From Plantactinospora sp. BC1 (lineage in GTDB: Bacteria > Actinomycetota > Actinomycetes > Mycobacteriales > Micromonosporaceae), in contig NZ_CP028158.1 of NCBI RefSeq assembly GCF_003030345.1, positions 7,502,001 to 7,566,000 on the forward strand: a stretch of DNA of 64,000 bases. The letters are read 5' to 3'. The position numbers and the translations under genes are program-made. Position 1 is the stretch's first letter, and each line of letters starts with the position of its first letter. Of the stretch, positions 37,440 through 46,473 are shown piece by piece. Below the pieces are notes generated by a model. That model was not told the DNA's origin. It ran no database searches and saw nothing but the letters and a program-made list of their open reading frames with translations.

Positions 37440-39049
37440 CGAGTCACCTCCGCGGTGGCGGCGTCGACCGACAGGTTGAGCAGCAGCTTCCCGCCACCGG
37501 GTCCGTCCTCGCCGAGGTCGGTCACCTCCCGTTGGTTGCCGTCGAAGTTGCTGTACCTGCGGTCCAGGACCAGGGCGTCGCCCGCGTTCACGTCGAGTCG
37601 TACGGTCACGTCGACGGTGGGCGGCAGGATCACCTTCACCTCGCCGAGATCGACGTCCACGCTCACCCGGGCGTCCCGGTTCGTGAAGTCGATCCGGGTC
37701 AGGTCGAGCGTGGCGTTGCCGAGCCGGGTCTCGTAGCGGTCGGCCATCACCTCGTAGCTGGCCGGTGCCCAGAGCACGTCGTCCTCGGCGCGCAGCCTGG
37801 TGTAGGACTCGGCGACCGTGGAGATGCCGAGGGCACAGGCCGCGACCAGGCCGAGGGCGATCAGCCAGCGGGCCCGGCCGAACCAGGCCCCGACCAGCAG
37901 CCCGAGGGCGATGGTCAGCAGGACGGCGGCGAAGTAGGTGGACGGCATGACCCGGACCGCGTCGGTCAGGTCCAGGATCGCGACCACGCCGATCGCCACG
38001 AAGATCATCGAGAAGGTGGCGGCACCCAGCGCGGAGCGCTCACGAGGCCGCTTCGGTGGCTTGACCTTCGGCGGTGGCGGCGGAGCCGGAGCCGGCCGTG
38101 CGGCGTACGGGCCGTGCGGCGCGAACGGCGCGCGGTAGCCCCCCGGTACGGGTGGTACCGGCGGTACGCCCGGGTGCGGTCCGGTCGGTACGGCCACCGG
38201 TGGCGGGTTCGTCGGCCAGGCCGGAGCCGGCGGGGCCGGGGCGGCCGTCGTCGGCCCGGCGGGGTGGCCCGGCGCGGCGGTCGGCTGGGGTGCCGGCGGG
38301 TACCAGACCGGCTGGCCGGGCGCGGCCTGCGGCGGTACCGGCTGGCCGGGTCCGGGTGGCGGATAGCCGGCTGGCGGCGGTGGCCCGGCACCCGGTTGCC
38401 AGTACGGTCCGGTGCGGTTCCGGTCGCGGTTGAGCAGCAGCGCGCCGCCGATCAGCACCGCCGCGCCGAGCAGTACGGCCCGGTAGGTGTCGGTCACGAT
38501 GAAGCCGAACATCACCGCGGCGACGATGCCGAGGATCAGCACGGTGACCGGGGACATGCTCGACCGGCCCCGGCCGAGCATCGACTCGACGGGCGAGGCG
38601 GTGTCGCCCTCGGCGGGGATGATCAGCCAGGCGGCGAGGTACACCAGCAGGCCGATGCCGCCGAAGAAACCGAGTACGGCGAGGAGGACCCGCCAGAGGA
38701 TCGGGTCGCTGTTCGTGGCCCGGCCGATCGCGGCGCAGACCCCGGCCAGGTAGCGGCCCTCGCTCGGCCGGACCAGCCCGTACCGGTAGGTGAACCCGAA
38801 CTCCGGCGGCGGCCCGCCGGCTCCGGGCGGTGGTGGGCCGGGGGGCGGGGTCGTACCCGGTGGTGGGGTCGGGCCGGGGGGCGGGGGCCAGCCGGTACCC
38901 GGTGGCGGTGCCGGCTCGGTCCGCTCCGGGCCGGCGGCGGCCGGGCCGGGCGTGCCGGGTGCCTCCGGGGCCGGGCCGGGGCGCTCCGCTCGGTCGGGGT
39001 CGCCCACCGGACCGGGCGTTCCACGGGCGGCGGCAGCGTCGTCGGTCAT
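37436..39049 (-). CDS. PspC and LiaF-like envelope-stress membrane protein
   Basis: 537 residues. A Pro-rich N-terminus is followed by a PspC domain (YGLVRPSEGRYLAGVCAAIGRATNSDPILWRVLLAVLGFFGG, about 90-140), several membrane helices, a second Pro-rich cytoplasmic loop, more helices and a C-terminal extracytoplasmic beta domain like LiaF (LDLTRIDFTNRDARVSVDVDLGEVKVILPPTVDVTVRLDVNAG). Divergent from the PspC-type sensor kinase across 136 bases carrying CCCTGA repeats. By analogy to LiaF it may inhibit the kinase until the envelope is damaged (inference). Confidence 0.88.
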   Translation of the reverse strand: MTDDAAAARGTPGPVGDPDRAERPGPAPEAPGTPGPAAAGPERTEPAPPPGTGWPPPPGPTPPPGTTPPPGPPPPGAGGPPPEFGFTYRYGLVRPSEGRYLAGVCAAIGRATNSDPILWRVLLAVLGFFGGIGLLVYLAAWLIIPAEGDTASPVESMLGRGRSSMSPVTVLILGIVAAVMFGFIVTDTYRAVLLGAAVLIGGALLLNRDRNRTGPYWQPGAGPPPPAGYPPPGPGQPVPPQAAPGQPVWYPPAPQPTAAPGHPAGPTTAAPAPPAPAWPTNPPPVAVPTGPHPGVPPVPPVPGGYRAPFAPHGPYAARPAPAPPPPPKVKPPKRPRERSALGAATFSMIFVAIGVVAILDLTDAVRVMPSTYFAAVLLTIALGLLVGAWFGRARWLIALGLVAACALGISTVAESYTRLRAEDDVLWAPASYEVMADRYETRLGNATLDLTRIDFTNRDARVSVDVDLGEVKVILPPTVDVTVRLDVNAGDALVLDRRYSNFDGNQREVTDLGEDGPGGGKLLLNLSVDAATAEVTR

Positions 39050-39094
39050 GCTCCGATCCTCCGTCGTCGCAGGTGCGGCCGGCCTCAGGCGACA

Positions 39095-39113
39095 ACCCTG
39101 AGCCCACCCTGAG
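39095..39113. promoter_or_regulatory. CCCTGA direct repeat in the PspC-LiaF / sensor kinase divergent promoter
   Basis: ACCCTGAG (39095-39102) and ACCCTGAG (39106-39113), exact copies 11 bases apart. It lies 46-64 bases before the minus-strand PspC-LiaF start and about 73 bases before the kinase start. The same 11-base-period motif precedes the PspC gene at 31692. Confidence 0.65.
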
Positions 39114-39185
39114 ATATCCGGTACGTGAAGTCCGGGGAGTCCCCATGGCTGCTAAGCCGGCCGACGTGTGACGATCGGAGCGTCG

Positions 39186-40499
39186 GTGGAACGGGACGTG
39201 ACCGGGCAGGTCCGCCGGGTCACCCCGCCGCCCGAGACGACGAGGAGTCCGAAGATCCGCGCCACGACCGAGCCGCCCCGCCTCTACCGGGCCCGCGACC
39301 ACCGGATGGTCGCCGGCGTGGCTGCCGGGATCGCCCTGCACCTGGGCATCCGGGCGGTGTGGGTACGCGTGGCGTTCCTGCTGCTGCTCGGGTTCAGCGG
39401 GCTCGGCCTGCTGCTCTACGCGGCGTTCTGGGCGGTGGTGCCGCCGCTGCCCGGTGGGGCCGCCCCGCCCCGGCGCAACGTCTTCCAGTTGCTGCCGTTC
39501 GTCGCCATCGGCCTCGCCGTGATCCTGATCGAGGTACTCGCCTTCAAGTCCGACGGGGTGGCCGGCACGGCCGGCTGGCTGGTTTCGATCATCGCGGTCG
39601 GCGCCGGGGTGATCTGGCACCAGTCCGCGCCGGAGCGCCGCTGGCAGTGGGACCAGTCGCTGCCGGTGCCGTGGCTGGGGGCGGTGGTGGCGGAGAGCGA
39701 CCGGCGGGCCTTCGTGCTGCGGTTCATCGGCGGCGGGGTGCTGGTCGCGGTCGGCCTGATCGGGGTGGTGGCGGTCTACCGCCCGCAGGGCAACTTCGAC
39801 GCGGTGGTCAACGGGGTGATCTTCGCCCTGGTCGCGCTCGCCGGGGTCGGCGTGGTGGCCGCCCCGGTGCTCTGGCGGACCTACAACCAGCTGCGGGCCG
39901 AGCGGGAGGGGCGGATCCGGGAGCAGGAGCGGGCCGAGCTGGCCGCGATGATCCACGACCAGGTGCTGCACACCCTCGCCCTGATCCAGCGCAACGCGGC
40001 CGACGTCAAGACGGTGCAGCGGCTCGCCCGCGGGCAGGAGCGCTCGTTGCGGAGCTGGCTCTACAAGCCGACCGGTTCGCCGAACGAGCGGTTCGCGGCG
40101 GCGCTGGAGCAGGCCGCCGCCGAGGTGGAGGACACCTTCGCGATCACCGTGGAGGCGGTGGTGGTCGGCGACCGGGAGACCGACGAGCGGGTCGGCGCGC
40201 TGGTGGCCGCGGCCCGGGAGGCGCTGGTCAACGCCGCCCGGCACGCCAAGGTGCAGACCGTCTCGCTCTATGCCGAGGTCGAACCGGAGCAGGTGAGTGT
40301 CTTCGTCCGCGATCGCGGTGCGGGGTTCGACCCGACTACCGTTGAGGACCACCGGCACGGCGTACGCGGCTCGATCATCGGGCGGATGAAGCGGCACGGC
40401 GGGCGGGCGGAGATCCGCAGTACGCCGGGGGACGGCACCGAGGTGAGACTCTTCCTCCCGATACCCCGGGAGGGCGCGGCACCAGGGAAGGACAGGTAA
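39186..40499 (+). CDS. Sensor histidine kinase with N-terminal PspC domain
   Basis: 437 residues from GTG 39186 (GGAG five bases upstream; GTG 39168 is an in-frame alternative). A PspC domain (YRARDHRMVAGVAAGIALHLGIRAVWVRVAFLLLL) precedes about five further membrane helices, a HisKA_3-type dimerisation helix with phospho-acceptor His in MIHDQVLHTL, and an HATPase_c domain (REALVNAARHAKV, DRGAGFDPTTV, GGRAEIRSTPGDGTEVRLFLP). Six bases before its response regulator. The sensor probably detects membrane or cell-wall stress through the PspC module. Confidence 0.93.
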   Translation: MERDVTGQVRRVTPPPETTRSPKIRATTEPPRLYRARDHRMVAGVAAGIALHLGIRAVWVRVAFLLLLGFSGLGLLLYAAFWAVVPPLPGGAAPPRRNVFQLLPFVAIGLAVILIEVLAFKSDGVAGTAGWLVSIIAVGAGVIWHQSAPERRWQWDQSLPVPWLGAVVAESDRRAFVLRFIGGGVLVAVGLIGVVAVYRPQGNFDAVVNGVIFALVALAGVGVVAAPVLWRTYNQLRAEREGRIREQERAELAAMIHDQVLHTLALIQRNAADVKTVQRLARGQERSLRSWLYKPTGSPNERFAAALEQAAAEVEDTFAITVEAVVVGDRETDERVGALVAAAREALVNAARHAKVQTVSLYAEVEPEQVSVFVRDRGAGFDPTTVEDHRHGVRGSIIGRMKRHGGRAEIRSTPGDGTEVRLFLPIPREGAAPGKDR

Positions 40500-40504
40500 C
40501 GATC

Positions 40505-41188
40505 ATGGTTGAGCCGACGGAGCCGGCGCGGGAGGAAACCCCGGCGCCGCGACCGCTGCGGGTCTTCCTCGTCGACGATCACGCGATGTTCCGGGCCGGC
40601 GTCCGCGCCGAGCTGGGGGCGCACGTCGAGGTGGTCGGCGAGGCCAGCACGGTGGCCGAGGCGATCAGCCGGATCGCCGCCACCGAGCCGGACGTGGTGC
40701 TGCTCGACGTGCACATGCCGGACGGGGGCGGTCGGGCGGTGCTGGAGGCGGTCCGGCGTACCCGTCCGGAGGTGCGGTTCCTGGCGCTCAGCGTCTCCGA
40801 CGCCGCCGAGGACGTGATCGGGCTGATCCGGGCCGGTGCCCGGGGGTACGTCACCAAGACCATCTCGCCGGACGAGCTGACCGCCGCGATCCGCCGGGTC
40901 GCCGACGGCGACGCGGTGTTCAGTCCCCGGCTGGCCGGGTTCGTGCTGGACTCCTTCGCCTCCCGGCCGGACGCGCCGGTCGCCGACCCGGAGCTGGACC
41001 AGCTCACCAACCGCGAGCGCGAGGTGCTCCGGCTGCTGGCCCGGGGCTACGCCTACAAGGAGATCGCCAAGGAGCTGTTCATCTCCATCAAGACGGTGGA
41101 GACGCACGTCTCGAACGTTCTGCGCAAGCTCCAGATGTCCAACCGCTACGAGCTGTCCCGGTGGGCGGCCGACCGCCGGCTCGTCTGA
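40505..41188 (+). CDS. NarL/LuxR-family response regulator
   Basis: 227 residues: receiver domain with acidic pair Asp24-Asp25, phospho-acceptor Asp68 (VVLLDVHMP) and conserved Lys in YVTKTI, then a LuxR helix-turn-helix (LTNREREVLRLLARGYAYKEIAKELFISIKTVETHVSNVL). Cognate partner of the upstream PspC kinase (five bases between genes). It most likely binds the CCCTGA repeats at 39.1 and 31.75 kb, since NarL-type dimers favour half-sites about one turn apart (inference). Confidence 0.93.
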   Translation: MVEPTEPAREETPAPRPLRVFLVDDHAMFRAGVRAELGAHVEVVGEASTVAEAISRIAATEPDVVLLDVHMPDGGGRAVLEAVRRTRPEVRFLALSVSDAAEDVIGLIRAGARGYVTKTISPDELTAAIRRVADGDAVFSPRLAGFVLDSFASRPDAPVADPELDQLTNREREVLRLLARGYAYKEIAKELFISIKTVETHVSNVLRKLQMSNRYELSRWAADRRLV

Positions 41189-41647
41189 GCCGCGACGTCC
41201 GTCGGCGGCGGCGGGCGGGTCGTCGGTGCGGCGTCGGCGATCCACCGGTACGGCATCAGCCGAGCGGTGGGTGTCCGGACGGTGACGATCGGATACGCTG
41301 AATCGATGTCCATCACTGTCTGGCGGGCCGCCGGACCCCCGGTGCGCAGTCCCGTATCGTCCAAACGGACGAGCACGGTAGGTATGCGCTTGACATCGGA
41401 GAGCGCCCGGGGTGACGCGGGAAAGGTCACAACAAGCCGTGCGGACGGCCGTCGGAGCGGCCCGCGTCGGTGACGTTTCGCCTGCTCATCGCCGTGTTCG
41501 GAGGGGTGGTCGGGTGGCCGGGCACACGCCTGAAACATTGCCGGCAACTAACGGGTTGATAACGGCACCTTTCCGCGCTAGGCGGCTCAGTGTCACAGTG
41601 TCAGTCACCTCACAGTCCCTCGTGAGCGCCCTGAGGAGGCTTCACTC
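41189..41647 (+). other. 459-base gap before the peptide transporter; no confident gene
   Basis: Lower GC than its surroundings. Contains TACGCT (41294-41299), a plausible -10 box six bases before an ATG at 41306 that opens a 55-codon frame to 41473 with unremarkable codon use, TTGACA at 41390 without a partner -10, and GATAAC at 41558. The stretch 41589-41615 repeats TGTCA/GTCA elements. The promoter of the transporter operon must lie here but cannot be fixed. Confidence 0.35.
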
Positions 41648-43279
41648 ATGCGCGGGCAATTCCCGTTAAAGATGGCGGTCGGAGCGACCGCCATAATGTT
41701 GTTGGCGGCAGGCTGCGGCGGCGGCGGCGACGACGAGACCTCGGCGGCCGACGCCCTGGTCTCGATCGGCATCGGCGAGCCGCAGCACCTGATCCCCTCC
41801 AACACCACCGAGTCCAACGGTGCCGAGGTGCTGGCCGCACTCTTCAGCCCGCTGGTGGACTTCGACGCCGAGAACAAGCCGTACACGGTCGCGGCCGAGT
41901 CGGTCGAGTCGACCGACAACAAGGTCTGGACGATCAAGCTGAAGGACGGCTACACCTTCCACAACGGTGAGAAGGTCGGCGCCGACAACTACATCAACGC
42001 CTGGAACCACGCGGCGTACGGCCCGAACGGCAACGGCGGCTCGTACTTCTTCGAGCGCATCGAGGGCTACAAGGACCTGCAGTCCGAGGACCCGGACGGC
42101 GACGGCCCGCAGAAGGCTCCGGACCCGAAGGCGAAGACCCTCACCGGTCTGAAGAAGGTCGACGACCTGACCTTCACCGTGACGCTGAGCGAGCCCTTCT
42201 CCGGCTGGCGCTCGGTCATGGGCTACACCGTCTTCTACCCGCTGCCGAACGCGGCGTTCGCCTCCGAGGGCGTGCTCAAGGAGGACTACGAGCAGGCCCC
42301 GATCGGCAACGGCCCGTTCAAGATGAAGGGCACCTGGCAGCACGACTCGAAGATCGAGGTCGAGCGCTACGCCGAGTACCCGGGCGACAAGCCGAAGGTC
42401 GGCGGCGTCACCTACAAGATCTACCAGGAGCAGACCGCCCAGTACGCCGACCTGATGGGTGGCGCCCTGGACGTGGTGACCCAGATCCCGATCGAGAACC
42501 TGGGCACCGCCCCGGCCGACCTCGGTGACCGCTTCAAGACCAGCTCGAACTCGGTCTTCCAGTTCGTCGGCTTCCCGACCTTCCTCCCGCAGTACTCGAA
42601 GGTCGAGGTCCGCAAGGCGATCTCGATGGCGATCAACCGCAAGGAGATCACCGACAACGTCTTCCGTGGCTCGCAGACCCCGGCGACGTCGTTCGTCTCC
42701 CCGGCGGTGGCCGGCTACCGCGAGAACAGCTGCGGCGAGGCCTGCACCTACGACCCGGCCAAGGCCAAGACGGCGTACGAGGCCGCGGGCGGCCCGAAGC
42801 AGATCAAGATCACCTACAACGCCGACGGTGGTCACAAGGCGTGGGTGGACGCGACCTGCAACCAGCTCAAGACCAACCTGGGCGTCGACTGCGTCGGCGT
42901 CGGCGAGCCGAAGTTCGCCGACCTGCTCACCAAGGTCGAGAACAAGGAAGACGTCGGCATGATCCGGCTCGGCTGGATCATGGACTACCCGCTGATGGAG
43001 AACTACCTGGGCCCGCTGTACGGGACCGGCGGTTCGTCGAACTACTACGGCTACAGCAACCCGGAGTTCGACAACCTGGTCAAGCAGGGCTCGGCCGCGC
43101 CGACCCAGGAAGAGGCCATCAAGCTGTGGCAGCAGGCCGAGGACATCCTCGCCCGCGACATGCCGGTGATTCCGCTGCGGCTCGGCCAGAACGTCTTCGG
43201 CCACTCGGAGCGGGTCAAGAACGTCGAGGTCGACAAGTTCCAGAAGGTCGAGCTCCTCAAGATCGAGGCGACGAGCTGA
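41648..43279 (+). CDS. Oligopeptide-type ABC transporter substrate-binding lipoprotein (SBP family 5)
   Basis: 543 residues. ATG 41648 has GAGGAGG eight bases upstream. Lipoprotein signal ending LLAAGC (Cys near residue 23). SBP_bac_5 features: the DGYTFHNGEKVGADNYINAWNHA block, the IGNGPFKMKGTW motif and VRKAISMAINRKEI. Domain layout and length match OppA/DppA-type binding proteins; ligand is probably peptides. First gene of a five-gene importer operon. A pair of hairpins follows it. Confidence 0.94.
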   Translation: MRGQFPLKMAVGATAIMLLAAGCGGGGDDETSAADALVSIGIGEPQHLIPSNTTESNGAEVLAALFSPLVDFDAENKPYTVAAESVESTDNKVWTIKLKDGYTFHNGEKVGADNYINAWNHAAYGPNGNGGSYFFERIEGYKDLQSEDPDGDGPQKAPDPKAKTLTGLKKVDDLTFTVTLSEPFSGWRSVMGYTVFYPLPNAAFASEGVLKEDYEQAPIGNGPFKMKGTWQHDSKIEVERYAEYPGDKPKVGGVTYKIYQEQTAQYADLMGGALDVVTQIPIENLGTAPADLGDRFKTSSNSVFQFVGFPTFLPQYSKVEVRKAISMAINRKEITDNVFRGSQTPATSFVSPAVAGYRENSCGEACTYDPAKAKTAYEAAGGPKQIKITYNADGGHKAWVDATCNQLKTNLGVDCVGVGEPKFADLLTKVENKEDVGMIRLGWIMDYPLMENYLGPLYGTGGSSNYYGYSNPEFDNLVKQGSAAPTQEEAIKLWQQAEDILARDMPVIPLRLGQNVFGHSERVKNVEVDKFQKVELLKIEATS

Positions 43280-43295
43280 CCTGACTGCTCCAGCG

Positions 43296-43384
43296 ACGGA
43301 CGGTCCGGTCCGCCCGGCCCAGCTCGGGTCGGATCGGACCGTCCGTACGAGCCTCACCGGCCCCGGTGACCGGGACCGGTGAGG
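43296..43384 (+). terminator. Two consecutive hairpins after the binding-protein gene
   Basis: Hairpin 1: ACGGACGGTCCG (43296-43307) with 43335-43346. Hairpin 2: CCTCACCGG (43352-43360) with 43376-43384 plus an inner CCCGG/CCGGG stem and loop TGA, one C-A mismatch. Neither has a U-run. Likely partial terminators or 3' stabilisers that raise binding-protein expression above that of the permeases. Confidence 0.65.
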
Positions 43385-43459
43385 CTGCGGTCGCTACCGT
43401 GCGCATCACGGTCTGCTGCCCAGCAGGCAGTCACCGATGCTCGTCTCTAAGGACTTGAT

Positions 43460-44386
43460 ATGTTCCGCTACTTCGTGCGGCGCGTCCTGCAAGGGGTCCT
43501 GACGTTTTTCGGGGCCACCTTCATCGTGTACGCGCTGATGTTCGCCAACCAGGACGACCCGCTCCAGGCTCTGGCGGGTGAGCGTCCGCTGCCGGAGAAC
43601 GTCCGGCAGGCGCTCACCGAAAGGTACCATCTGGACGACCCGTTCATCGTCCAATATGGCCACTACATGCGTGGCCTGTTGACCGGTGACTTCGGCATCT
43701 CGCTGACCAACCGGCCGATCAGCGACATGATGCAGCAGGCCTGGCCGGTGACCATCCGGCTGGCGGTCTTCGCGATCATCATCTCGGCGCTGGTCGCCGT
43801 CACCGCCGGCATCGTCTCCGGAATCCGTCGCGGCGGCGTCTTCGACACCACCACGCTGATCATCACCCTGATCCTGCTCTCCCTGCCGATCGTGGTGCTG
43901 GCGCCGCTGGCGCAGCTCATCTTCGGGGTGCAGCTCAAGTGGTTCCCGGCGACAGCCGGCGCCGATCCCGGGTTCTATCAACTCATCCTGCCGGCGTTGG
44001 TGTTGAGCTGTCTGGTGATCGCCACCCAGATCCGGGTCACCCGGGCCTCGGTGGCGGAGAACCTGCGCTCGGACTACGTTCGTACCGCCCGGGCCAAGGG
44101 ACTGGCGAACCGTCGGGTCATCGGCGTGCACGTGCTGCGCAACTCGCTGATCCCGGTCGTCACGCTGATCGGTGTCGACCTGGGCAACCTGATGGCCGGG
44201 GCGATCGTCACCGAGGGTGTCTTCAACATCCCGGGCGTCGGCTTCAACCTGTTCCGCGGGATCCGGACCGAGGACGGCCCACTGGTGGTCGGCTTCGTCA
44301 GCATCCTGGTGATCGTCTTCCTGGTGGCCAACCTGGTCGTCGATCTGCTGTACGCGGTACTCGACCCGAGGATCCGCTATGAGTGA
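43460..44386 (+). CDS. Peptide ABC transporter permease (OppB/DppB type)
   Basis: 308 residues, six membrane helices. N-terminal MFRYFVRRVLQGVLTFFGATFIVY and the EAA loop RVTRASVAENLRSDYVRTARAKGLANRRVIGVHVLRNSLIPVV are characteristic. It pairs with the following OppC-like permease to form the channel. AGGA lies about eight bases before the ATG. Confidence 0.93.
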   Translation: MFRYFVRRVLQGVLTFFGATFIVYALMFANQDDPLQALAGERPLPENVRQALTERYHLDDPFIVQYGHYMRGLLTGDFGISLTNRPISDMMQQAWPVTIRLAVFAIIISALVAVTAGIVSGIRRGGVFDTTTLIITLILLSLPIVVLAPLAQLIFGVQLKWFPATAGADPGFYQLILPALVLSCLVIATQIRVTRASVAENLRSDYVRTARAKGLANRRVIGVHVLRNSLIPVVTLIGVDLGNLMAGAIVTEGVFNIPGVGFNLFRGIRTEDGPLVVGFVSILVIVFLVANLVVDLLYAVLDPRIRYE

Positions 44387-44479
44387 GCGAAGTGCGCGAA
44401 TCAGTCGGCTCGGCGTGACACCGTCCCGGTGGCGGCGCCGAGCGGAGCGAGGCAGCGGCACGAGTAAGCGAGGCGCCCG
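44387..44479 (+). repeat. Palindromic repeat-like element between two permease genes
   Basis: 93 bases of biased sequence. GCTCGGCG (44408-44415) pairs with CGCCGAGC (44436-44443), with an inner CACCG/CGGTG stem. Related GAGTGAGCGAAG and GAGTAAGCGAGG segments (from 44383 and 44452) flank it, with an intervening AGCGGAGCGAGG tract. The layout resembles small dispersed palindromic elements of actinobacterial intergenic DNA; copy number elsewhere cannot be judged here. Confidence 0.5.
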
Positions 44480-45418
44480 ATGAGCAACGTCGAATCCGTC
44501 ACCCAGGCGGAGGTACCCAGTGCCGCCGGTGTGCCGGTGTCCCCGGACGGCGGTCAGGAGAAGCCGCGGAGTCTGACCGGGGATGCCTGGGAAGACCTCC
44601 GGCGCAACTGGATCTTCTGGGCCGCCGCCGTCCTGGTGCTGGTGGTCGTGGTGATGGCGGCCTTCCCGGGCCTGTTCACCTCGGCCGACCCGGACGCGTG
44701 CGCACTGTCCCGGCAGCACCAGGGACCGAGCGGCTCGGCCATCTTCGGCTACAACTTCCAGGGCTGCGACGTCTACGCCCGGACGATCTACGGCGCCCGC
44801 AACTCGGTGCTGATCGGGCTCTTCGCGACCATCATCGCCGGAGTGATCGGCCTGATCGTCGGCATGGCGGCCGGCTACTTCGGTGGCTGGGTCGACGCCC
44901 TGCTCGCCCGGGGCATCGACATCGTGCTGGGCATTCCCACCCTGCTCGCGGCGATCGTGCTGGCCCGGCGGCTCTCCTCCGACCCGCAGAACTCGGGCTT
45001 CGTCGCGGTGGTCTTCACCCTCGGCGTCCTGACCTGGACGACCGGCGCCCGGATCATGCGGTCGTCGGTCATCTCGGCGAAGAACCAGGACTACGTGGCG
45101 GCGGCCCGGATGCTCGGCGCCGGCTCCGGCCGGCTGATGTTCCGGCACATCCTGCCGAACGCGGCGGCGCCGTTCGTGGTGGTGCTGACCATCCTGCTCG
45201 GCGTCAACATCTCCACCGAGGCGACCCTGACCTTCCTCGGCGTCGGTCTGCGCGGCGACGCGATCTCCTGGGGGATCGACATCTCCACGGCGGCACCGTA
45301 CGTCCGGGAGACGGCCACCCCGCTGGTCTGGCCGTCGGTCTTCCTGGCGATGACCGTGCTGGCGTTCATCATGCTCGGCGACGCGATCCGCGACGCCTTC
45401 GACCCGAGGCTGCGGTGA
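44480..45418 (+). CDS. Peptide ABC transporter permease (OppC/DppC type)
   Basis: 312 residues: an acidic N-terminal 35 residues, then about six membrane helices with the EAA loop YVAAARMLGAGSGRLMFRHILPNAAAPFVVVL and the closing AFIMLGDAIRDAFDPRLR typical of OppC. The extended loop after helix 1 holds two Cys (DPDACALSRQHQGPSG...FQGCDVYAR), as in other actinobacterial members. Its homologue in the second operon is cut by the window end. Confidence 0.93.
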   Translation: MSNVESVTQAEVPSAAGVPVSPDGGQEKPRSLTGDAWEDLRRNWIFWAAAVLVLVVVVMAAFPGLFTSADPDACALSRQHQGPSGSAIFGYNFQGCDVYARTIYGARNSVLIGLFATIIAGVIGLIVGMAAGYFGGWVDALLARGIDIVLGIPTLLAAIVLARRLSSDPQNSGFVAVVFTLGVLTWTTGARIMRSSVISAKNQDYVAAARMLGAGSGRLMFRHILPNAAAPFVVVLTILLGVNISTEATLTFLGVGLRGDAISWGIDISTAAPYVRETATPLVWPSVFLAMTVLAFIMLGDAIRDAFDPRLR

Positions 45419-45426
45419 GCTGACCC

Positions 45427-46473
45427 ATGACCGATATCAAGGCAGAGATCGACGTCCTGCCCGGGCTGGACTCGTCCGCCCGGCTGCTGGAGGTCGACGG
45501 CCTGCACGTGGAGTTCCGTACCCAGGTCGGTGTCGCCAAGGCGATCAACGGGGTGGACCTGCACCTGGATCCCGGTGAGACGCTGGCGATCCTGGGCGAG
45601 TCCGGTTGCGGCAAGTCCGTCACCGCCCAGGCGATCATGGGCATCCTCGACTCGCCGCCCGGGTTCGTCACCGGAGGCGCGATCCGCTATCGCGGCGTCG
45701 ACCTGCTCAAGCTCCCCGAGGAGCAGCGCCGCAAGGTACGCGCCAACCACATCGCGATGATCTTCCAGGACGCGCTCTCCGCGCTGAACCCGGTCTTCCC
45801 GGTCGGCTGGCAGATCGGCGAGCTGTTCCGGATGCACCGGGGGATGTCCCGGGGGGACGCCAAGAAGCGGGCGATCGAACTCCTCGACCTGGTCAAGATC
45901 CCGGCCGCCAGGCAGCGGGTCGGCGACTATCCGCACCAGTTCTCCGGCGGCATGCGGCAGCGCGTCATGATCGCGATGGCGCTGGCGCTCGACCCGAAGG
46001 TGCTGATCGCCGACGAGCCGACCACCGCGCTGGACGTCACGGTGCAGGCCCAGATCATGAACCTCCTCGCCGAGCTGCGGCGGGAACGGAACATGGGCCT
46101 GATCCTGATCACCCACGACATGGGGGTGGTCGCCGACGTGGCCGACCGGATCTCGGTGATGTACGCCGGGAAGGTGGTCGAGGAGGCGCCGGTGCTGGAC
46201 ATCTACGCCCGGCCGGCGCACCCGTACACCAAGGCCCTGCTGGAGTCGATTCCCCGGCTGGACCTCAAGGGGCAGCAGCTCAATGTGATCAAGGGACTGC
46301 CGCCCAACCTGACCCGGATCCCGGCCGGCTGCCCGTTCCACCCACGGTGCGGGTACGCCCGCGACGTGTGCCGGGCCGACCCGCCCCCGCCGCAGTACGA
46401 GGTGGATCCGGTGCGGACGGCGCGGTGCCATTTCTGGACGGAGGTGGTCGGCGATGAGCCAGTTGTCAGGTAA
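45427..46473 (+). CDS. Peptide ABC transporter ATP-binding protein (OppD/DppD type)
   Basis: 348 residues. Walker [12 protein letters not shown]-loop [16 protein letters not shown], signature FSGGMRQR, Walker [14 protein letters not shown]-loop THD, and the C-terminal oligopeptide domain with the cysteine pattern [15 protein letters not shown]...ARCHF that in relatives can hold an iron-sulfur cluster (family knowledge). Overlaps the next gene by 20 bases. A paralogue occurs at 62.7-63.7 kb. Confidence 0.95.
   Translation: MTDIKAEIDVLPGLDSSARLLEVDGLHVEFRTQVGVAKAINGVDLHLDPGETLAILGESGCGKSVTAQAIMGILDSPPGFVTGGAIRYRGVDLLKLPEEQRRKVRANHIAMIFQDALSALNPVFPVGWQIGELFRMHRGMSRGDAKKRAIELLDLVKIPAARQRVGDYPHQFSGGMRQRVMIAMALALDPKVLIADEPTTALDVTVQAQIMNLLAELRRERNMGLILITHDMGVVADVADRISVMYAGKVVEEAPVLDIYARPAHPYTKALLESIPRLDLKGQQLNVIKGLPPNLTRIPAGCPFHPRCGYARDVCRADPPPPQYEVDPVRTARCHFWTEVVGDEPVVR

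Noticed and set aside
41306-41473. Possible leaderless 55-codon gene before the peptide transporter
   Set aside because: TACGCT is suitably placed, but there is no -35 box, the codon use is unremarkable and the product has no recognisable pattern. Kept only as a note in the gap entry.
41146-41547. Minus-strand 133-codon frame after the response regulator
   Set aside because: No ribosome site, no domain, and composition typical of a shadow frame; it also overlaps the regulator 3' end.
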